Source: Natrarchaeobius halalkaliphilus
Lineage (GTDB): Archaea > Halobacteriota > Halobacteria > Halobacteriales > Natrialbaceae
DNA length: 64,000 nucleotides
Reading direction: 5' to 3'
Assembly (NCBI RefSeq): GCF_003841485.1
Contig: NZ_REFY01000003.1
Coordinates: 1 to 64,000 of the forward strand
Shown here: positions 34,727 to 44,774 of the stretch, piece by piece
Layout of the letters: every line of letters starts with the position of its first letter
Numbering within the stretch: position 1 is the stretch's first letter
Made by a program: the position numbers and the translations under genes
The notes under the pieces: generated by a model
Database searches by the model: none
What the model saw: the letters and a program-made list of their open reading frames with translations, nothing else
Told to the model about the DNA's origin: nothing

Positions 34727-35764
34727 ATGAACGACCGGATTCGGGTACTCGTGGCCGTTGGCGTGACGGTGTTGCTCTTTCTCGCCGTTCAGATCGGTGC
34801 ACTGGCGCTGATCGAGCCGTTCCACGAGTCCGAACGGCAGGCCGTCGAGAATCCCGACGACCCGACGAACAGTTTCATCTACTTCGGTATCATCCTCGTT
34901 GCGACCGCGCTCATGCTCGCGGCGTTCAAGTACGATCTCCAGTGGCTGATTCGAGCGCTCATCGTTGGCGTCAGCGTAATGCTCGCCTGGTTCGTCTTCA
35001 CCGAGTTCGTCCCGCCCGTGATTACCGTCGGGCCGGCCAACGTCCTCGCCGTTCTCGCCGCACTCGGGTTGGGGGTGGCTTTGCTTTCGTATCCCGAGTG
35101 GTACGTCATCGACGCCACGGGGGTGTTAATGGGCGCGGGCGCTGCTGCCCTCTTCGGTATCAGTTTCGGCCTCTTGCCGGCGATCCTCTTGCTCTCGGTG
35201 CTCGCGATATACGATGCCATCAGCGTCTACGGAACCGAACACATGCTCGACCTCGCGGAGGGCGTCATGGACCTGAAGATTCCGGTAATTCTGATCGTCC
35301 CGACGTCGCTTTCGTACTCCTATCTCGCGGCCGGGAGTACCGACGACGTCCTCGAGGGCGATGGCGACGGTGACGACGATGGCGACGACCGGTCTCGAGT
35401 CAGCGGTGACGAGCCAGCGGACGAAGACGACGGTTCCGAGGAGGCTGGCCATTCGGACGACGGCTCTCTCGATCGCGATGCCCTCTTTATCGGTCTCGGT
35501 GACGCCGTTATTCCGACGATCCTCGTCGTGAGTGCCGCCTTCTTCCTCGAGGCTGGAACGCTCGAGGTTCCCGGCATCGCCCTGAACCTTCCCGCACTGG
35601 GTGCGTTGCTCGGGACGATCGCAGGACTGCTCGTGCTTCTGTACATGGTTCTGAAGGGACGTCCACACGCGGGGCTCCCGCTGCTCAACGGCGGTGCGAT
35701 CGGTGGCTACCTGATCGGCGCTGTCGCGAGCGGCCTCTCGATCGTCTCTGCACTCGGTTTGTAG
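34727..35764 (+). CDS. presenilin/SPP-family aspartyl intramembrane protease
   Basis: A 345-residue membrane protein of the A22 family. Catalytic aspartates are Asp163 in the YD motif (IYDAISVYGTEHM) and Asp259 in the GxGD motif (FIGLGDAVIP). The usual PAL motif is replaced by PLL at 318-320 (GLPLLNGG). About nine helices are visible, with a very acidic cytoplasmic loop at residues 205-250 between the two catalytic helices. It would cut other membrane proteins or signal-peptide remnants within the membrane. It lies 70 bases after gar1. Confidence 0.9.
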   Translation: MNDRIRVLVAVGVTVLLFLAVQIGALALIEPFHESERQAVENPDDPTNSFIYFGIILVATALMLAAFKYDLQWLIRALIVGVSVMLAWFVFTEFVPPVITVGPANVLAVLAALGLGVALLSYPEWYVIDATGVLMGAGAAALFGISFGLLPAILLLSVLAIYDAISVYGTEHMLDLAEGVMDLKIPVILIVPTSLSYSYLAAGSTDDVLEGDGDGDDDGDDRSRVSGDEPADEDDGSEEAGHSDDGSLDRDALFIGLGDAVIPTILVVSAAFFLEAGTLEVPGIALNLPALGALLGTIAGLLVLLYMVLKGRPHAGLPLLNGGAIGGYLIGAVASGLSIVSALGL

Positions 35765-35930
35765 TTTGCACTCGGCTTGTCCCCCTCCACCCGGCTTGTA
35801 CGCGGACACCGAGTGTTTCGGATGCGGATTCTCGTTTCGACGGACACACCAACATTAACACTGATCCCGCCACTGTGTAGAATATGAACGTTCGCTTCGC
35901 GATACTATCCGAACGCCATCGTCACCAGCT

Positions 35931-36959
35931 ATGAAGGGACGAATCACGATTGCGTTCGGCATTTCGGTCGTTCTTCTCGGGTTTTTGATTCTGGCCGTCG
36001 GCTGGGAATCGGTTCTCGCGTCGATAGGTCAGGCAACCCTCCGGATCTACGCCGTCGCGTTCCTCGCGATCTCCGGGTGTCTCCTCTTCCGGGCGCTCGT
36101 CTGGCATCGGGTGTTGAGCGTCGTCGACAGGCCGCGACCGTACTGGCTCGTTTCCGGCATCGTTCTCACCGCGACCTTTGCGAAGTACGTCGCGCCTTAC
36201 GGACTGGTGACCTCCGGCGTCGGCGTTGCAGCCGTCGTGAGTCGATACTACGACTCGGCATACGAGGAAGGTCTCGCTGCGACAGTGAGTGCCGATTTCC
36301 TCAATTACCTTCCGTACTACTCCTTCGGAGCGGTCGGAGCTTCCTACGTGTTGTTCGTCTACTCACCGTCGATTCCGCTCCGTCAATATACGACGGTTGG
36401 CGTTCTCGTCGGATCGGGAGTTATCGCTCTGGTCCTCGTCGCCTGGCGCTCACAGCGGATTTTGATCGATTGCCTGCTGAGAATACTCGACAGCGCTCGC
36501 CGTGTCGTTGCGCGCGTCTCGAGTACCAAATCCCGCCACCTCCGTCGAGAGAACCTGTCCGCGCGCTTCGAGGGGTTCTCGACGACGGTCGAGCTCGTCT
36601 CTCGAAACCGATCATCGATGGCCATCGCGCTGGTGTACGCACACCTCGCCTGGCTCGGTCTGGCGATCGCTCTCTACGCCACCGCACAGGCTGTGGCGAT
36701 GCCGATTCCGTTTGGCGTGGCGATACTCGGCGTTGCACTTAGCAAGCTCGGATTTCTCGTGCCGACGCCGGGCGGCGTGGGTGGTGTCGAGTTCACGCTG
36801 GCCAGCGTACTGTATCTGTTGACGCCGATGGGAATGGCCATTGCGACGTCTATCGCGATCCTCTTTCGGTTCGCTTCGTACTGGTTCCCGATGTGTCTCG
36901 GCGGTGTGATCTCGATGGCGCTCACGCTTTCCGATCCGCTTCCACCGGACGCAGAGTGA
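35931..36959 (+). CDS. membrane protein of the lysylphosphatidylglycerol synthase/UPF0104 family
   Basis: A 342-residue protein with about eight helices. It matches the flippase-type membrane domain also seen in MprF: VTSGVGVAAVVSRYYDS near residue 100 and GFLVPTPGGVGGVEF near residue 280 are the family landmarks. It has no transferase domain, so it probably moves a lipid or headgroup-linked molecule across the membrane. A 16-codon frame at 35884-35934 ends in an ATGA overlap with its start and may couple translation. Confidence 0.88.
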   Translation: MKGRITIAFGISVVLLGFLILAVGWESVLASIGQATLRIYAVAFLAISGCLLFRALVWHRVLSVVDRPRPYWLVSGIVLTATFAKYVAPYGLVTSGVGVAAVVSRYYDSAYEEGLAATVSADFLNYLPYYSFGAVGASYVLFVYSPSIPLRQYTTVGVLVGSGVIALVLVAWRSQRILIDCLLRILDSARRVVARVSSTKSRHLRRENLSARFEGFSTTVELVSRNRSSMAIALVYAHLAWLGLAIALYATAQAVAMPIPFGVAILGVALSKLGFLVPTPGGVGGVEFTLASVLYLLTPMGMAIATSIAILFRFASYWFPMCLGGVISMALTLSDPLPPDAE

Positions 36960-36984
36960 CCGTGAGAGTGCGAAAATCGAGATC

Positions 36985-37944
36985 TCAGTCGTCTCGAGTG
37001 AATGATTTTTCCGGTCCGATAATGCGGCCGCGGAACGGAAGCGTCTCCTGGAGCCACCGAACGCTCGGCCGTTGTTCGATCCGGAGTCCGAAATGGGGGA
37101 CTGCCATCACTGTCGCGGTGAGCGTCGCGTAGGCGATCACCTCGAGAACGAGCACGCCGGTGGTGTTGGTTCCGCCGGATACACCGTAGCCGATCAGGGC
37201 GGAAAGCCCACGCAACGCGATGATTCCACCGATTCCCACGAGACCGAGAACGAGTATCGACGCTCCCACGGTCGTGGTCCGGCGATTTCGGACGTAGTAC
37301 CAGCCGATCGTTCCACCAATCGACGCTCCGAGAGTCAGCGTCACGAACACGCGCGACCCCAACAGCGCGGCGACCACGGCGATGGCCGTCGCGATGAGAA
37401 AGAGCGGACCGGGATCGAACAGCTCTTCTTCGCGAACCCAGAGCCCCACGCCGACCAGCGCCAGTCCGAGACCGACGCCAACGACGACATCACCTGCGTA
37501 GTGGACACCCATCACTACGCGAGAAACGGCAACAACCGTGATAATTGCACCTGCCATAAGATACCGAATCCCCTTGGTACCGCGTTCCATACTTACTGCC
37601 AGCGCACCGTAGAACGCCGCTGCCCCCATCGCGTGAGCGCTTGGAAAGGTAAACCCTGGATAGCCGTCCGGCGAAAACGCGAGTTCCGGACGTGGAATCT
37701 CCATGATCCCTTTCATGCCCGCAGAGAGGGCAAGCGCTGCCGTCCCCACGGCGATTACGAAGGCGCGCTTTCGACGGTTCCCTCGCGCGCCGAACCAGTA
37801 GATGAGGATTCCAGCAACGAGCAATACGGCCCCGTCTCCGAGGTGAGTGAGTAGTTCGAACGCTGGTGCGGCCGGCCCGACCGCGTCGCGTACGATCTCG
37901 TTCGTCGTTTCGTCCCACAGATACTCGAGTCTCATTCCCGACAT
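36985..37944 (-). CDS. PAP2-family membrane phosphatase
   Basis: A 319-residue membrane protein with all three catalytic motifs: KGIMEIPRP (KxxxxxxRP), FPSAHAMGA (PSGH-type), and SRVVMGVHYAGDVVVG (SRxxxxxHxxxD). It would remove phosphate from lipid phosphates such as undecaprenyl/dolichyl pyrophosphate or archaetidic acid. Five or six helices carry the active site on the outer face; three more follow toward the C terminus. It converges with the flippase-like gene, 25 bases apart. A functional link in lipid handling is possible but not shown. Confidence 0.92.
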   Translation of the reverse strand: MSGMRLEYLWDETTNEIVRDAVGPAAPAFELLTHLGDGAVLLVAGILIYWFGARGNRRKRAFVIAVGTAALALSAGMKGIMEIPRPELAFSPDGYPGFTFPSAHAMGAAAFYGALAVSMERGTKGIRYLMAGAIITVVAVSRVVMGVHYAGDVVVGVGLGLALVGVGLWVREEELFDPGPLFLIATAIAVVAALLGSRVFVTLTLGASIGGTIGWYYVRNRRTTTVGASILVLGLVGIGGIIALRGLSALIGYGVSGGTNTTGVLVLEVIAYATLTATVMAVPHFGLRIEQRPSVRWLQETLPFRGRIIGPEKSFTRDD

Positions 37945-38029
37945 CCGCCATAGAACCCCCGCGTGAATTTATTCTACTGGTTCTCGATTCCACCGCTACC
38001 CTCTGAGACCGAGACGTCGATGCGAGCGA

Positions 38030-39562
38030 TTATTTGCCGGATGGCAGTCGATACGTCGCTCCCTCGTCGGTGTCCTGAACTTCGATTCCAAGCGCCTCGA
38101 GCTCGTCGCGCAGCTCGTCGGCGCGCTCGTAGTTGCCGTCATCACGCTCTCGCTCGCGGACGTCGAGAACGAGCTCGACGACGTCGCCAGCGAGGGTTGC
38201 GGTCCCTGAGGTTTCACCGACGAACGATAGCCCCAGTACGTTTCCGAGTTCCTCGAGCGTTTCCACCGCTCGACGAAGTCCGCGGTAGTCGAAGCCACGG
38301 TATTCGTCACGGCTCTCGCCGTTGCTGTCCGATATCGGCCCGTCCTCCAGATGGCGATTGATAGCGGTCGCGACCGACAACAGCGCTGACTGCGCCTCGC
38401 GCGTGTTGAAATCGTCGTTCATCGCGGCCGTGAACTCATCGCGAGCGATCGAAACCGCCGTTCGAAGGCCGTCGTCCTCGACGTTCGTCCGTGCGTCGGC
38501 CGAGTCGAGTGTCTCGACTGCGGATTCGTAGCCGCGCTCGAGATGTCCCCAGCGTTCTTCAGCTTCGGCAATCGTCTCGTCGGAATAGAGCTGTTTGCTG
38601 TTGTACGAACCCGCCGTCAGGAACGTTCGAAGGACGTTCGTTCCCCAATTGCTGACGGCCTCCTCGACGGTGACGAAGTTACCGAGACTGGAGGACATCT
38701 TCTCATCGTCCATCTGAAACAGCTCGCAGTGAAGCCAGTAGTTGGCGAACCGTCTGCCGGTCGCGGCTTCGGATTGGGCGATTTCGTTTTCGTGATGGGG
38801 GAAGACGAGATCCCGGCCGCCAACGTGGATGTCGAGCGTTTCACCGAGGTGTGTCATGCTCATCGCTGAGCACTCGATGTGCCAACCGGGACGACCATCT
38901 CCCCATGGTGAGTCCCAGGTCTGTCCGGTCGGTGGCTCGCCACCGTGATCGACGCACTCGTGTCGATGTTCGCGGACGGCGTCCTCGTCGACGCCACCGG
39001 CTTTCCAGAGCGCGAAGTCGGCCGGATGTCGTTTCTCGGACCGCTCGTCCGGCTCTCCCTGGGATTCGATCTCTTCGAGTTCCTGATTCGAGAGCGTTCC
39101 GTACTCGTCGAAGCTCGCCACGTCGAAGTAGACCGAGCCGTTCGACTCGTAGGCGTATCCCTTCTCGATCAACGTTTCGACGAGATCCACGATTTCGGGG
39201 ACGTGCTCGGAGACGCGTGGGTAAACTTCCGCTCTGAGGAGGTTGAGCGAGCGCATATCCGCGATCGTCCGCTCGATGTACGTCTCGGCGACGTCGGCTT
39301 CGTCCCCGCCGAGGTCGTCCTCACCGACGCGTGCGACGATCTTCTCGTTGACGTCGGTGAAGTTCTCGACGTGACGAACGTCGTAGCCGAGATACTCGAG
39401 CCAGCGGTGCATGACGTCGACGTGGACCCACGACCGCGCGTGACCCAGGTGGGGCGGATCCGAGACGGTCAGGCCACAGTAATAGAGGAGAACGTTTTCG
39501 GGGTCCTGTGGCTCGAACCGTTCGATCTGGCCCGTTAACGTGTTCGTCACGTGCAGCGTCAT
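38030..39562 (-). CDS. cysS: cysteinyl-tRNA synthetase
   Basis: A 510-residue class I synthetase. The HIGH motif appears as HLGH at residues 38-41 and the KMSKS motif as KMSSS at 288-292. The zinc and cysteine-binding residues Cys29, Cys231 and His256 are in place ([19 protein letters not shown]). A C-terminal helical domain ends in the [20 protein letters not shown] segment typical of CysRS. The length is normal for haloarchaea. It is transcribed away from the DUF gene at 39623 on the same strand. Confidence 0.97.
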   Translation of the reverse strand: MTLHVTNTLTGQIERFEPQDPENVLLYYCGLTVSDPPHLGHARSWVHVDVMHRWLEYLGYDVRHVENFTDVNEKIVARVGEDDLGGDEADVAETYIERTIADMRSLNLLRAEVYPRVSEHVPEIVDLVETLIEKGYAYESNGSVYFDVASFDEYGTLSNQELEEIESQGEPDERSEKRHPADFALWKAGGVDEDAVREHRHECVDHGGEPPTGQTWDSPWGDGRPGWHIECSAMSMTHLGETLDIHVGGRDLVFPHHENEIAQSEAATGRRFANYWLHCELFQMDDEKMSSSLGNFVTVEEAVSNWGTNVLRTFLTAGSYNSKQLYSDETIAEAEERWGHLERGYESAVETLDSADARTNVEDDGLRTAVSIARDEFTAAMNDDFNTREAQSALLSVATAINRHLEDGPISDSNGESRDEYRGFDYRGLRRAVETLEELGNVLGLSFVGETSGTATLAGDVVELVLDVRERERDDGNYERADELRDELEALGIEVQDTDEGATYRLPSGK

Positions 39563-39622
39563 TACGCTAACTTCCCGGCGACGAAAGTTAAAGCGTGTGA
39601 TGGATGCCGAAACGAGGCTCGT

Positions 39623-40126
39623 TCACGCTGTACGTTCCGGAGTCGGTATCTTCTCGAGAGCGTTTTCGACCGCGCGGAGCGCGTTTGCACCCTTGAGTCG
39701 ATCGACGACGACGATCAACGTATCGTCGCTGACACCTGCCGTGATCGGTTCGATCTCCTCGAGCGCGAGCCGACGAAGCACTCCGGCCAGAGCCAGGGCG
39801 TCGACGTCACCGGTGGCGAGGATCGCCGTGAGATCGTCACCGCCGGAGCCGAGTGCAGCGCCGGCGACCGAGACGAATGCGGTGTCGTCGGCCGGATCCA
39901 CGGGTCCGATTCCGCTTTCCATCCTGACTCGAGCGTCCCGTGGCCTCGTCTCGTACGCCGGTAGTTCCTCGGCGTACCGTCGGAGTGCCGTCGCGATCGC
40001 GTCTGTCTCCCCGTCGATCTCGAGAAATCGAGCCGCAGCGGTGTAGTTAACGACGCCCGCACGCAGTGCCGTGACGAGAAACGGATGATCCTCGATTGCA
40101 CGGCGGGTTTCGCCTGCCAGTGACAT
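39623..40126 (-). CDS. conserved haloarchaeal protein (DUF7523-like)
   Basis: A 167-residue protein. Residues 1-60 look like a small helical domain that may be HTH-like (VNYTAAARFLEIDGETDAIATAL). Residues 90-160 alternate strands and helices in a manner like an ACT domain (TLIVVVDRLKGANALRAVENAL at the end). From memory such proteins are annotated DUF7523 in haloarchaea. Function is unknown; an amino-acid-sensing regulator is one possibility. It sits upstream of cysS on the same strand, 60 bases away, and may be co-transcribed. Confidence 0.72.
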   Translation of the reverse strand: MSLAGETRRAIEDHPFLVTALRAGVVNYTAAARFLEIDGETDAIATALRRYAEELPAYETRPRDARVRMESGIGPVDPADDTAFVSVAGAALGSGGDDLTAILATGDVDALALAGVLRRLALEEIEPITAGVSDDTLIVVVDRLKGANALRAVENALEKIPTPERTA

Positions 40127-40298
40127 GGTCTCGATGGTGAGCCGCGAGAGTATAAAATCGCGGGCCGTTCCCGACCCGAGTCTCCGAACGACACCTGCTC
40201 CGAGATTGTAACCGTTGAGACGAGTGACGTGCAGTGGCTACTACGGGTGGCGGGTACGGACCGCGATATTTTTGCCTCGGGCGCTCTATCGGTTTCCT

Positions 40299-40550
40299 AT
40301 GAAGCCAGCAGCGGTCGAGGAAATCATCGAATCGAAACTCGACGATTGCGAGGCGACGGTCACGTACGCGCGTGACGAACACGACGACGATCATCTGGCG
40401 GCCACGGTCGTCTCGCCGGCGTTCGATGGGATTCCGTTGGTCCAACAACACGAGACGGTTTACGACGCGCTCGACGGACACATGACCACCGACATCCACG
40501 CACTCGAACTTTCGACGTACACGCCGAACGAGTACGACGACCTCGAGTGA
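40299..40550 (+). CDS. BolA family protein
   Basis: An 83-residue BolA-type protein with a KH-like fold. The family pattern is visible in VEEIIESKLDDCEATVTYA and in the C-terminal HALELSTYTP. BolA proteins pair with monothiol glutaredoxins in iron-sulfur trafficking or act as nucleic-acid regulators. The ATG at 40299 begins MKPAAVEEIIES and is preceded by an AT-rich element (gatatttttgcc) at about 25-30 bases. Confidence 0.85.
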   Translation: MKPAAVEEIIESKLDDCEATVTYARDEHDDDHLAATVVSPAFDGIPLVQQHETVYDALDGHMTTDIHALELSTYTPNEYDDLE

Positions 40551-40671
40551 CCGGGCCGACCGTCCGGTCTTCTCGGCCGCTCGGCGCGGCCGTCGTCGAC
40601 CGCGGTTTCGGGTCGTCTCACCTGCGGAGTGGAACCGCAGGTTTATCCTTCGATGCTGATAGGATATCCGT

Positions 40672-41133
40672 ATGGAATCGCTTCATCCTCGAATACGAAT
40701 TCTCTGGATCGCTCAGTGGGCGATCACGGCGGGCATACTCGGCCTGATGGCGGCCGGCGTCGACCGGTTCATCGTCGACGTTCCGCTCTCCGTACAGGGC
40801 GGGATCGTCGCCGTGGGGATCGTCCTCGCGACGGTGTACGCGCTTCGCTTGTATCAGGTCTGGCAGTTCGAACTACAGCCCGACGCACTGTATCTCGAAC
40901 GGGGCGTCGTCACGTTCGTCGAGACCGCAGTCCCCTTCGTTCGCGTCCAGCACGTCGATACCCAGTTCGGTCCGATCGAACGCGTTCTGGGTCTCTCGAG
41001 CGTCGTCGTCTATACGGCGGGCTCGCGCAACGCCGACGTCCGAGTGCCCGGGCTGACGCCGGATCGCGCCCGCGAGTTACAGGATACCCTTCGCGAGCTT
41101 GCAGTCGAGAGTGAAGCCGACGACGCCGTCTAA
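40672..41133 (+). CDS. PH-domain membrane protein (YdbS type)
   Basis: A 153-residue protein with two N-terminal helices followed by a bacterial PH (bPH2, DUF304) domain: LYLERGVVTFVETAVPFVRV and QHVDTQFGPIERVLGLSSV. It is the short member of a YdbS/YdbT-like pair; the long partner begins two bases after its stop. In Firmicutes such pairs protect against certain antimicrobials; the role in archaea is unknown. Confidence 0.85.
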   Translation: MESLHPRIRILWIAQWAITAGILGLMAAGVDRFIVDVPLSVQGGIVAVGIVLATVYALRLYQVWQFELQPDALYLERGVVTFVETAVPFVRVQHVDTQFGPIERVLGLSSVVVYTAGSRNADVRVPGLTPDRARELQDTLRELAVESEADDAV

Positions 41134-41134
41134 C

Positions 41135-42805
41135 ATGACCCGACTTCACCCACTCAGTGCAGTGACGATGGCCCTCCAGCAGGCGATCACCGGCTTTACC
41201 ATCCCGTTTTTCCTCGTAATCTTTCTCGCGAGCGTGTTCGACGGCGTTACGACCACCTGGGGTTTCGTGCTCGTCCCGCTCGGTGTCCTACTCGGCATCG
41301 GGTATGGGTTCGCGTACTACTACCGCTTCGAGTACGAGATCACGTCCGATACGTTCGACGTACAGTCCGGTGTGTTTTCTCGACGATCTCGCGAGATACC
41401 GTACGGACGCATCCAGAACGTCGATGTCGCACGCGGCGTTCTCCAGCGCCTCCTCGGCCTCGCCGTCGTCTCGATCGAGACCGCCGGCGGCGGGAACACC
41501 GAAGCGACGCTTCGCTTCGTCAGCGAGGACGAGGCGACCCGGTTGCAACAGCAGATCCGTCGACGGACGGCGGAAGCGAAGAATCGTCAGCGAACGAGAC
41601 GAGAATCGGCGTCCGATACAGAGGCTGAACCCGAACCGGAGACGGTCGACGACTCGAGAGACCGAGACGAGTCCGGACGGACTACCGAGACGCAGCCAGC
41701 CCCGACTGACGAACCGGAGCGAACCGCTGATCGCGACTCGCGGTCCGACGTCGCGGGCGTCTCTCGTCCCCAGCGACTGTTCGACCTCGAGTCCAGAGAG
41801 CTCCTCCTCTATGCGTTCACCTCGTTTCGACCTGCGGCGGTCGCCGCGGTCCTATTCATCTTCTTTCTCGCAACCGACACGATTCTCGAGTACTTCTTGA
41901 CGGTCGCACAGCCCGTCGGTGGACCGACAGACCTCGAGAACGGAACGACCGGAAGCTACGGCGTCCTGACCGTGGTCTCGTTCGTCAACGGTCTCGTCAT
42001 CACGTATCTGCTCAGCGTTGCCTACACGTTCGCGACGTACTACGGGTTCCGCCTCGGCCGGGTCGACGACGACTTCGTCTACGAGCGTGGACTGATCCAG
42101 CGTTATAGCGGATCTATTCCCGCCGAGAAGGTCCAGTCGGTGACCGTCACCGACAACCCAGCACAACGGCTGATCAGCTACGCCGGTCTGTGGGTCGAAA
42201 CGGCCGGATACGGGCCGGACAGCGGTTCCGGAAGCCAGTCCGCCGTCCCACTCGCCGCCAGTCGGCGCGTCTATCGGTTCACCGAGAACCTCACCGGCGT
42301 CGAGCGACCGACGTTCGAGAGTCCACCGCCGATCGCCCGCCGACGGTATCTGGTGCGCTACTCGTTGCTTGCCGCCGTCGTCGTCGCGTTCGCCTTCGGC
42401 GTTACGCACGTGACCGGTCTCGAGCGATGGTATCTCGCCGCTCTCGTCTTCGTAGCCGTTCCACCCGCCGCCCATTTACGATACGTCAATCTGGGTTATT
42501 TCGTCGGGACGGACCATCTCGTGATCAGACGCGGTTTCTGGCGGCGGCGAACCACCGTTATTCCCTACTACCGGATTCAGACGGTATCGACGCGTCGTTC
42601 GATCTTCCAGCGCCGGCTCGGACTGGCGTCGCTCGTCGTCGACACCGCGAGTTCTCGAACGTTCTTCTGGGCGACGCCGACGATCTACGACGTGGATCTC
42701 GGAGACGCCCGAGACGCGAACGAAACCAGTCGGCACCGTCTCCAGTCGGCACTTCGCGACCGTGCTCGGTCGGACGAGATCGGTTTCTCGGTCGACTTCA
42801 CCTGA
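41135..42805 (+). CDS. multi-PH-domain membrane protein (YdbT type)
   Basis: A 556-residue membrane protein with three PH (DUF304) units, each following a helix pair. The repeats are marked by IPYGRIQNVDVARGVLQRLLG, IPAEKVQSVTVTDNPAQRL and IPYYRIQTVSTRRSIFQRRLG. An acidic Glu/Arg/Thr-rich linker lies at residues 155-215. It starts two bases after the YdbS-like gene, which shows one transcription unit. The function in archaea is not known; membrane scaffold or stress roles are guesses. Confidence 0.87.
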   Translation: MTRLHPLSAVTMALQQAITGFTIPFFLVIFLASVFDGVTTTWGFVLVPLGVLLGIGYGFAYYYRFEYEITSDTFDVQSGVFSRRSREIPYGRIQNVDVARGVLQRLLGLAVVSIETAGGGNTEATLRFVSEDEATRLQQQIRRRTAEAKNRQRTRRESASDTEAEPEPETVDDSRDRDESGRTTETQPAPTDEPERTADRDSRSDVAGVSRPQRLFDLESRELLLYAFTSFRPAAVAAVLFIFFLATDTILEYFLTVAQPVGGPTDLENGTTGSYGVLTVVSFVNGLVITYLLSVAYTFATYYGFRLGRVDDDFVYERGLIQRYSGSIPAEKVQSVTVTDNPAQRLISYAGLWVETAGYGPDSGSGSQSAVPLAASRRVYRFTENLTGVERPTFESPPPIARRRYLVRYSLLAAVVVAFAFGVTHVTGLERWYLAALVFVAVPPAAHLRYVNLGYFVGTDHLVIRRGFWRRRTTVIPYYRIQTVSTRRSIFQRRLGLASLVVDTASSRTFFWATPTIYDVDLGDARDANETSRHRLQSALRDRARSDEIGFSVDFT

Positions 42806-42886
42806 GGGTTCGAACGTATCGTCGATCCGAGACTCCATCTCGACCGTTTCGGTGGATTTTACCTCGCTCACCGTGAGAGCCCGCGT

Positions 42887-44302
42887 ATGGGAGACGAAGA
42901 CGATTATCGACTCGAGCAGGACAGTCTCGGTGAGATGCGGGTTCCGACGGACGCCTACTGGGGCGCACAGACTCAGCGTGCTATCCAGAACTTTCCGATC
43001 TCCGGTATCTCGTTCGGCCGACGGTTCATTCGAGGACTCGGCGTGGTCAAAAAAGCCGCCGCTCAGGCCAATCGCGACCTCGATCTAGTCGACGACGATG
43101 TCGCGGACGCGATCGTCGAAGCAGCCGACGAGGTCATCGCCGGCGAACACGACGATCAGTTTCCGGTCGACGTCTTCCAGACGGGCTCGGGAACGTCTTC
43201 GAACATGAACGCGAACGAAGTCATCGCGAACCGTGCTGCCGAGAGAATGGGCGCCGATATCGGTGACCGAGTCGTCCACCCGAACGACCACGTCAACTAC
43301 GGCCAATCGAGCAACGACGTGATCCCAACCGCGATGCACGTCGCCTCCCTCGAGGCGATCGAAAAGGACGTCATTCCGGCGCTCGATACGCTTCGAGAGG
43401 CTCTCGAGGAGAAAGAATCCGAGTTCGATGACGTCGTCAAAACCGGTCGCACACACCTTCAGGATGCGACGCCGGTCACCCTGGGACAGGAGTTCGGTGG
43501 CTACCGGACTCAGGTCGAAAAGGGGCTCGCCCGCGTCGACAAGGTCCGTGAACACCTCGCTGAACTCGCACTCGGTGGCACTGCAACGGGAACCGGACTG
43601 AACACGCACCCCGAGTTCCCCGGACGCGCTGCGGAGTACATCACCAAAGAGACCGGTGTCCAGTTCCGCGAGGCGGACAACCACTTCGAGGCTCAGGCCG
43701 CCCACGACGCGATGTCGGAAGCCCACGGTGCGTTGCGTGTCGTCGCCGGCTCACTCAACAAGATCGCAAACGACCTTCGCCTGCTCGCTTCCGGGCCGCG
43801 AAACGGACTCGGTGAGATCGAACAACCACAGAACCAGCCCGGCTCGTCGATCATGCCCGGCAAAATCAATCCGGTCGTCGCTGAAGCCGTCAATCAGGTT
43901 CACAAACAGGTCGTCGGCAACGACGCCGCGGTCACAGCCGGGGCAGCAGAGGGACAGATCGATCTCAACCTCTACAAACCAGTTCTCGCACACAACTTCT
44001 TGCAGTCGGCTGAACTCCTCGCGAACGCGAGTACCGTCTTCGCCGATCGGTTCGTCCGACCGCTCGAGGCGAATAGCGAACACTGTGCTGGGGCGGTTGA
44101 ACAGTCGATGGCGCTTGCGACTCCGCTCAACGTTCACATCGGCTACGATAAGGCGAGCGAGGTCGCAAAGATCGCAACCAACGAAGGAAAGACCATCCGA
44201 GAAGTCGCTCTCGAGAAGGGATATCTCGACGAAGACGAAGCTGATGAGGTTCTCGACCCAGCCAAGATGACCGAACGGGGCATTCTCGGACAGGACGACT
44301 GA
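42887..44302 (+). CDS. fumC: class II fumarate hydratase
   Basis: A 471-residue enzyme of the citric acid cycle that hydrates fumarate to L-malate without iron-sulfur clusters. The superfamily signature GSSIMPGKINPV lies near residue 321 and carries the catalytic loop serines. The N-terminal YWGAQTQRAIQNFPI and the TGSGTSSNMNANEVIANRA segments match FumC. The length is normal. It stands alone, preceded by a promoter-like AT-rich run near 42855. Confidence 0.97.
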   Translation: MGDEDDYRLEQDSLGEMRVPTDAYWGAQTQRAIQNFPISGISFGRRFIRGLGVVKKAAAQANRDLDLVDDDVADAIVEAADEVIAGEHDDQFPVDVFQTGSGTSSNMNANEVIANRAAERMGADIGDRVVHPNDHVNYGQSSNDVIPTAMHVASLEAIEKDVIPALDTLREALEEKESEFDDVVKTGRTHLQDATPVTLGQEFGGYRTQVEKGLARVDKVREHLAELALGGTATGTGLNTHPEFPGRAAEYITKETGVQFREADNHFEAQAAHDAMSEAHGALRVVAGSLNKIANDLRLLASGPRNGLGEIEQPQNQPGSSIMPGKINPVVAEAVNQVHKQVVGNDAAVTAGAAEGQIDLNLYKPVLAHNFLQSAELLANASTVFADRFVRPLEANSEHCAGAVEQSMALATPLNVHIGYDKASEVAKIATNEGKTIREVALEKGYLDEDEADEVLDPAKMTERGILGQDD

Positions 44303-44540
44303 AAGATCGCACCGTCAGCGTACTGATCTCTCGCAGACGGCCTCCGTTCGCGATCTCGACATCCATTATCTCCGATGTGTCGAGAAAGCAGGTACTCGAG
44401 TCCGAATATACGCCCTCACGAACAGCTCTTTTTTGCCTGACCTTGAACGGCAAATCAGCGTAGCGAGTCCGAACCAACCGCGATACGAGCGTAATAAACG
44501 AACCCAAGCAGTTTTGCCCGATGCTCGCGTCTGACGACAC

Positions 44541-44774
44541 ATGCACACCTGTCGCAACTGTAACCAGTCGTTTCAGACCGAACTCGCACTCGAGTTACAC
44601 CGGGATACGTGTCGGAAAGGACAACTGTTCTGCCAGATCTGTGGTGAGCGCTTCCGTGAGGGAGACGCGACGCAGGACGGCTGGCACTACGAATGTCCGA
44701 ACGAGGACTGCGATGGCGACGGCCTCCAGCAGGACTTATATCACGTCGAAGACGTCAGAACTACAACTCACTAG
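44541..44774 (+). CDS. small two-finger zinc protein
   Basis: A 77-residue protein. The first finger is C2HC-like: Cys4, Cys7, His20, Cys24 (CRNCNQSFQTELALELH). The second site is Cys31, Cys34, Cys52 and Cys57 (CQICGERF, CPNEDC). It may bind nucleic acid or a protein partner; small zinc-finger proteins like this are frequent in haloarchaea. The promoter is probably the run gtaataaacgaaccc about 35 bases upstream. Confidence 0.75.
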   Translation: MHTCRNCNQSFQTELALELHRDTCRKGQLFCQICGERFREGDATQDGWHYECPNEDCDGDGLQQDLYHVEDVRTTTH

